From assembly GCA_964573505.1 (NCBI GenBank), contig CAZNMS010000002.1, forward strand, positions 1 through 64,000: DNA of 64,000 nucleotides, read 5' to 3'. A model generated the notes under the pieces. The model searched no databases. It had not been told where the DNA came from and saw nothing but the letters and a program-made list of their open reading frames with translations. Position numbers and translations under genes: made by a program. This DNA comes from AM-0621 sp964573505. GTDB taxonomy: Bacteria; Planctomycetota; Planctomycetia; Planctomycetales; Planctomycetaceae. This document shows positions 61,001 through 64,000 of the stretch, one piece after another (positions within the stretch are counted from its first letter, which is position 1; every line of letters starts with the position of its first letter).

Positions 61001-64000
61001 AATCTCCGGCGTTCAGGGCTTCCCGTCGGTCAACGGCCGATTCAAAGTGGAAGTGATTGATGCGGATACAATCAATATCTATCGGATCAATCTCAATTTC
61101 TTTGGTGGTGGTGGCATCCCGCTGACGCTGAACCTTGATGGTAACTACGCAGGCGGCGGTGAGTGGCGAACGATCGACGATAGCTTCCCGGATCCGTCTG
61201 CTCCGACCTTCCCAGTGGTTGATATTGTCAATGTGACTCCGGATCCGCGTCCGGTCACTCCGGGCCTCGTGACTCTGACATTCTCGGAGCCGGTCGAGAA
61301 CATCGACGTTGACGACCTGTTCTTGACGCGCGACGGCATCCCGGTTGATGTCAGCGGTGTGAATATCACACAAGTCAACCCGAAGCAGTACACCCTGGAT
61401 CTGAGCATTGCAGCCTCGCAAGACGGGCAGTACCGCCTCACGTTCGACAGTGCGTTTCCTGAGGCGGCAATTACTCCGATCGACCCGAATCCTGCTTCAG
61501 GGCCTACCGGCACGGTGACTATCAACTTCACCGAGGATGTGACCGGGGTCGATATCACGGACTTTATACTCTCCATTGATCGCGGCGACAGCAAGGGATT
61601 CGTCCCGATCAACCTGTCTGAGACCGGGCCGAACTCTTATGTCTCGGCGAGCGGTGCAACGGCGACGACGTTGCAAGGCGCGAATCTCAATATCCGGCAG
61701 ATTACCCCGGCTCAGTACACACTCAATCTGACATCGGTGACGGACGAAGTGGGAAGTTATCGTCTGACGCTGGCCGCTCCTCGAACCGTAACTCTGACGG
61801 CGGTCGAAGATGCCACCGGCGGTAATCTGACTATCGGCGAAGAGGTACGAATCTTCGCCCAGGATCACGGCCTCACGTCGGGGCAGTATGTGACGTTTTC
61901 AGCGATTCGTGGCGCGACGCTCGGTCCGAACACGACATTGAACAGCAAGTATCGAGTCGAGGTGTTGGATAAGGACCACTTCCGCCTCGGCACTGATTTG
62001 ACGTTGTCCTCGTTTATTACCGCTGATGACTCGAACTACGCCGGCGGGACGTTCTTCTATACCCCGGAAATTGTGGATCAGGTGGGCCGGCCATTCTCAG
62101 TGGATCGCAACACGGATATTGCGGATGCGACGCAAACTTGGTCGCGTGTTAATACCGCTCCGACGGCGGACATTGTCGACGTCGATCCCGATCCTCGGGG
62201 TAACTTCCTGAGCTCGGACTTGCTGAGCACGGTTCGCATTGTCTTCAGTGAGAAAGTGAATTACGGCCCGGACAGTGCGCCGCTGATTACAACGGCCGAT
62301 TTCCGTATGACTCGGAATGTCGGCGCGGGTTTGGCGCAGGTCAATTTGGCTTCGGCGAAGGTAGTACCGATCAATCGTGATGCGAACAATTACGTCACCG
62401 AAATTGAACTGCGAAATCTGGCGTCGCTGACAAATATCGCGGGCAGCTACCGCTTGACCTTAATCAACAACGACGCGACGCGCATTACCGACGCTCAGGG
62501 GACGATTCTTGCTTCGAGTGTCTTCGATGACTTCGTGGTAGTTGGTACTGGTCCTCGTCCGACATTGGTGCCGGTCACTCCCGCTCGCTCGACCGCTCCA
62601 ATTCCGAGTATCACATTGCAGTTCAACGAGCCCGTTCTGGGTCCGGATGTTGGGATCTCGACGTTGGATGCGAGTCGCCATTTGACGCTCACTCGAGATG
62701 TCGGAGATGGACGCGGCAAAGTGTCGATTCCGTTGTTGGCGCCTGATGGGTCTCCGCTGTTGCTGCTGCCAACAAGTGCAACGTCACCGACCAACTTTAT
62801 TCTCGACCTGACATCAATCACTCAGGATTCGAATGGGGAGTCGGTAGACGGTGAGTATGAACTGATCTTGAAGCCGGGACTCGGGATCAAGTCGAGCGTT
62901 GATAACGAGGCGCTCGGTGTTGGTTCCCGAATCAACTGGATTCAGGATGCCCTGCGTCCTGAAGCGGACATTCTTGACATTGAGCCGACGCCTCGAGTCT
63001 CTGACGCTGGAGAGGTGACGATTGAGTTCAATGAATTGGTCACCGGACTCTCGCGATTGGACGCGTCGACGGACTTCACTTTAACCCTTGATATTCTCGA
63101 CGGTCAGGGTCCGCAGCCAGTCAATCTGTCTGGTCTCCGGGTCCGTCCAATTAGCCCGGTCGATGCAGCCGGTAACAGGATTGCGGATCCGTTCCTCGCA
63201 GGAACGGTCTATGCGAAGGAGTATGTGATCGATCTCGGGTTGCCGGGGATGACGGATACCCCCGGAATCTACACGTTGGCGATCACAGACAATGGGCAGA
63301 TTGAGGATCTTACTCAGAACCCGATTCGTATCACTGCCGACGCGACCGTGACATGGACGAAGGCTCTGAAGATTAATACCGATCGAGTGAACGATCTTGT
63401 CTACACGACTTCGCCGACCTTCAGAAACCACTCGACAACGAACCTGACTTCGGTCTTCCTGTCGACGGATCAGTCGCCGAATCCGGTTGCGACTGATACT
63501 TCGGATTCTTGGTTCCAAGATCAGGTTGCGCCGTTTGTCATTCCTAATACCGTATCAATTGACCCGGATCCGCGTAGCACTTCGGCGGGTATCGTAACGA
63601 TCCGCTTCTCGGAAGGTGTGACCGGCGTGACGTTGTCGGACTTCGTGCTCACGCGAAACGGCAGCAATGTGTCGTTGAACGGCTTGCCTTTCACGCAACT
63701 CAACTCCTCCAGTTATACCCTCGACCTGAATCTCGTCAGCGGCGCGCCCGGAACCTATGTCTTCAGTATTCAGGGCACTGGATCGCTGATCTTCGACTCG
63801 GCCCAGAATCCGCTTGCTGGCGGAATTCAGGAACTTGATCGCTGGGTTGTCGAGAACGTCAGTCCGGCGGGCACTCTGAGCGTGACCAGTCCCCGTCGAA
63901 CTCCGGCTGATAACGTCGTATTGACGTTCACGAAACCGGTCGACGTTGCGACTGTGAATGCGTCCGACTTACTCCTCGAAGTTGATCGCGGTCAGGGCTA
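55080..64000 (+). CDS. Second giant surface protein, beta-helix plus Ig-like array, cut by right edge
   Basis: ATG 55080 has GGGAG seven bases upstream. At several sampled points the frame is coding, and no stop was noticed up to the window edge, giving at least 2,973 codons. The N-terminus is basic (MLLTSWVRSLRQSLQ...), then TEQLEARELLTA, a LEPR-XLL-like export motif. About residues 55-2030 form a right-handed parallel beta-helix with many NNTIxxNxxxGI turns. Within it, between 55,985 and 58,440, seven 55-70 residue cassettes of the type VTDARxF...GEQMQVxxVSGNxLTVTRGxxGTxxxxH are inserted. From about 61,190 onward at least seven Ig-like units begin with VxPDPR and GxVTLTFSEPV and contain YxLDLxxVxxxxGxYRLTL. 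No lectin or protease domain is visible in the sequenced part. The protein is probably an exported adhesin or matrix component. Confidence 0.9.
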   Translation, partial: MLLTSWVRSLRQSLQTRRRSKLRRPSLKRAAWLASCTPAKVTEQLEARELLTALVVDQQYVDARNGVVNISNANLDIDGDGTIESDAGEFDSVVVNLDPNDPVAGAGTGINITLSNLRLDSIAFKDASLSDPGSVGINVALNNVDLESLTFESVSVLSGAGGGIGIGLTDVHLGELTVFDSKVAYDTVTASGLPTRLSVNVTSTTRNSTIDELDVSRSTLDGVSITATGRQLNVVGGSAAAPIELLLADHGLQNNTLIDITGVQGLDRANQRTVISPVIVPNSNTGLLELDENSVSLDSTAASAKLVGAIDSVTTTVEVTDGRLYYAQQLIEIGDEVLQVTGVSGNTLTVTRGSLDSVATTHAVNDSVRPLVFSVSLAQTLSGSGTTATVSDARIFQSGQLLQIGSEQVAVLSVTGNVLSIARAQNGTSAVPHLVGSRIRVLTPTSTLTADIDDETTTVSVDHGERFKTGQFIQIDTEQMQIQGISGNTLTVTREVRGSAAATHAATTDIITLGTVGSYLGGGEAVVSSQIGSIRLTGNSIVGQSGNDGLAFDLTRSRVDSLEVETNTTISSIDVNLTDTPLDGLTIRDNVQIRAARPQVNGVQFDLVNSSLTNLYIHNNTVTGGIATGGGGIAFNATDSNVYGSFTNNIVQQTVGNGLSLTATASDEFLAANRGPAVFDFASLSSETTLAAGISTESTTLVVVDGRSFQAQQFLLLGDELVRITRVSGNELTVVRGQRGTIPLDHQQGARIRSVTTSATGTRQLFQQNIFRNNVGAGMFVDLPEGVSLNAQIEDNDFISNQSRGIDIAVQDTTAVSTLVARGGFARTTSSTTSAADIDNAATSLLVTDARLLRKFQTILVDSEQMQILDIDGNILSVARGVDGSVATSHTAGATVSAVTSPLNVTDANVFLGYDTPFNIAIDGEHLTVQDIDFQNNVLLVERGVNGTLPAFHATNATVTATQGDALRLAIGGSTLASGNLFNGNSIDGVRVVLQDQSAGAVEVRNNTIINTLRGAGAGNGIDIDLVGTNVDQQATNVLRRTQIENNLIGVTGVGKLNSAITAATTVFSVTDASAIAVGNTVRIEGEVVTVTAKSGNTLTVTRAGGAAAHAAGTAVTPTLGGNQGRGINLFFDELSAVEDFRIASNVIANSLDDGIRLRREDDGVTRTVNPTADQLKSVTIRENLIIGNAAAPVAEQLNPGGGAVLFGAGLEILVANGSLDTFDVDIRNNQIISNVRSAFNGTTNPQSSNGINLRAEADAQIVADIANNTITFNEGDGIDLTTRENTNTGLVATDRRDIGGAWTGNEISNNFRHGIEFIGRFGTQTLLEIGREGTESGKSLGNTISSNGLNGIDIRRGGNATIINNTISTNGPASGTALFTALGQASPAGGQVGVLGGILGTGIYVANGSYDGTNAGTGGDANRTIQLSIKGNTLNANTGLGMSINGYVRDTILATIRNNQVTSNLNDGVELRGHIETVILGNFISQNRGRGLDILSYAAGGGVTVQSNYKIGDGTEAGRNRFVSNLLEGVYYVTSANVQDSNLLSTDPNSRIRTNGSSTMAPAAILQIDTNTVSANGVNSGLPGTGIVYWIGNSGGSHNFANQYNNFEGAGTGPGTVGGLIDGNPIALNFSRAFTGYVSDSTPINSRTNSQVLNNTFEGNFGDDFRVESFLSVIDPVTTVDNWDQPGAVPPYRVTNWEADSLSRLNLDFRGNRGNGLNVRNRTVGFTNIEGLFKNKVFTVARDITRVQSRTRAGSPLGPFGGGNPTVDMTFPIVDVSPVDVGNGVTELVVTLGPANSVNYPGNLPNGLQIGTTVEIANVLGVNGLAHSANGLHQIVGIDRVARTIILSNTGGDGGPAYAGGGLLAANLRTLVGDIDNPPFQYPGLGSNTFRIAQGYDTSGAGAANEFRIGDNFFGATLFGADNSIGGADDWDIWTPNKSLNGIVTNVSSVAPAANMLTVTMPSHGLADRRLIEISGVQGFPSVNGRFKVEVIDADTINIYRINLNFFGGGGIPLTLNLDGNYAGGGEWRTIDDSFPDPSAPTFPVVDIVNVTPDPRPVTPGLVTLTFSEPVENIDVDDLFLTRDGIPVDVSGVNITQVNPKQYTLDLSIAASQDGQYRLTFDSAFPEAAITPIDPNPASGPTGTVTINFTEDVTGVDITDFILSIDRGDSKGFVPINLSETGPNSYVSASGATATTLQGANLNIRQITPAQYTLNLTSVTDEVGSYRLTLAAPRTVTLTAVEDATGGNLTIGEEVRIFAQDHGLTSGQYVTFSAIRGATLGPNTTLNSKYRVEVLDKDHFRLGTDLTLSSFITADDSNYAGGTFFYTPEIVDQVGRPFSVDRNTDIADATQTWSRVNTAPTADIVDVDPDPRGNFLSSDLLSTVRIVFSEKVNYGPDSAPLITTADFRMTRNVGAGLAQVNLASAKVVPINRDANNYVTEIELRNLASLTNIAGSYRLTLINNDATRITDAQGTILASSVFDDFVVVGTGPRPTLVPVTPARSTAPIPSITLQFNEPVLGPDVGISTLDASRHLTLTRDVGDGRGKVSIPLLAPDGSPLLLLPTSATSPTNFILDLTSITQDSNGESVDGEYELILKPGLGIKSSVDNEALGVGSRINWIQDALRPEADILDIEPTPRVSDAGEVTIEFNELVTGLSRLDASTDFTLTLDILDGQGPQPVNLSGLRVRPISPVDAAGNRIADPFLAGTVYAKEYVIDLGLPGMTDTPGIYTLAITDNGQIEDLTQNPIRITADATVTWTKALKINTDRVNDLVYTTSPTFRNHSTTNLTSVFLSTDQSPNPVATDTSDSWFQDQVAPFVIPNTVSIDPDPRSTSAGIVTIRFSEGVTGVTLSDFVLTRNGSNVSLNGLPFTQLNSSSYTLDLNLVSGAPGTYVFSIQGTGSLIFDSAQNPLAGGIQELDRWVVENVSPAGTLSVTSPRRTPADNVVLTFTKPVDVATVNASDLLLEVDRGQG
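55985..58440 (+). repeat. Seven LTVTRG cassettes in the beta-helix region of the second giant gene
   Basis: Cassettes are encoded at about 55,985-56,190, 56,210-56,390, 56,410-56,620, 57,140-57,350, 57,560-57,770, 57,780-57,970 and 58,250-58,440. Shared positions are V.V.DA..F, a central I.I..E...V, then SGNTLTVTRG or a close variant, GT and a histidine. Similar motifs occur in phage tail and other bacterial surface proteins. The cassettes appear as single or tandem insertions between beta-helix turns. Confidence 0.7.
61190..64000 (+). repeat. Ig-like repeat array at the visible end of the second giant protein
   Basis: At least seven units start with IVNVTPDPR, ITPIDPNPAS, IVDVDPDPR, LVPVTPARS, ILDIEPTPR, SIDPDPRS and VTSPRRTP. 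Each continues with VTLTFSEPV or a close variant, a DF.LTRD strand, and YTLDL...GTYRLTL. Spacing is about 100-180 residues. They resemble SwmB/Big-type Ig-like adhesion repeats. A separate HGLxSGQxVxFS...YxVEVxDxDxFxL motif is inserted between units at 61,860-62,060, and a related one at 60,960-61,080 lies just before the array. Confidence 0.75.

Overview
The window looks like a chromosome segment from a planctomycete. The evidence is very large secreted surface proteins with LEPR-XLL-like N-terminal motifs (LEQRLLLSG and LEARELLTA), a NfeD-flotillin (FloA) pair, a DUF1080 lipoprotein, a long PurL with a PurS-like N-terminal part, and many palindromic intergenic repeats. There is one scaffold gap, a run of 100 N at 25490-25589. 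I see no rRNA, tRNA, CRISPR array or transposase gene.

Region 1 (1-14.2 kb) holds ordinary small genes in mixed orientation. In order they are: floA (cut by the left edge) with an upstream nfeD-like gene; a proline/alanine-rich lipoprotein; a secreted M20D amidohydrolase followed by a membrane-anchored seven-bladed WD40 protein; a DUF1080 lipoprotein; smpB; an unknown small protein; thiS with a four-helix membrane protein; purL; and a VapC-type PIN toxin with its antitoxin. Several families of palindromic repeats, arranged as inverted hairpin pairs (REPIN-like), lie between these genes. One copy of such a repeat lies in frame inside purL.

Region 2 (14.5-51.8 kb, minus strand) is a single giant gene of about 37 kb. 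The N gap breaks it into two apparent reading frames. The 22 bases on either side of the gap are identical, and merging them restores one uninterrupted frame of about 12,412 codons. From N to C terminus the predicted protein has a LEPR-like N-terminus, thirteen tandem units of about 162 residues, a long unique region, a short RTX-like block, haemagglutinin-like beta-strand repeats interrupted by a unique island with a C-type-lectin-like domain (EPN and WND motifs), a long acidic TGDGDD-type repeat region, six further modules marked by an ELDRI motif, and a C-terminal metzincin protease domain with HELGHILRLDH. This is most simply read as a giant extracellular adhesin carrying a protease.

Region 3 (52.4-64 kb) holds a secreted two-fold-repeat beta-sandwich protein just upstream of the giant gene on the same strand. 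Divergent from it is a second giant surface-protein gene that runs off the right edge with at least 2,973 codons. Its N-terminus carries a LEPR-like motif. A right-handed parallel beta-helix follows, interrupted by seven copies of a 55-70 residue cassette (GNxLTVTRG...H), and then at least seven Ig-like units.

Likely logic, as inference: the right two thirds of the window is a cell-surface locus with two divergent giant exoproteins and one secreted accessory protein. The left third is housekeeping and accessory genes into which mobile palindromic repeats have spread.
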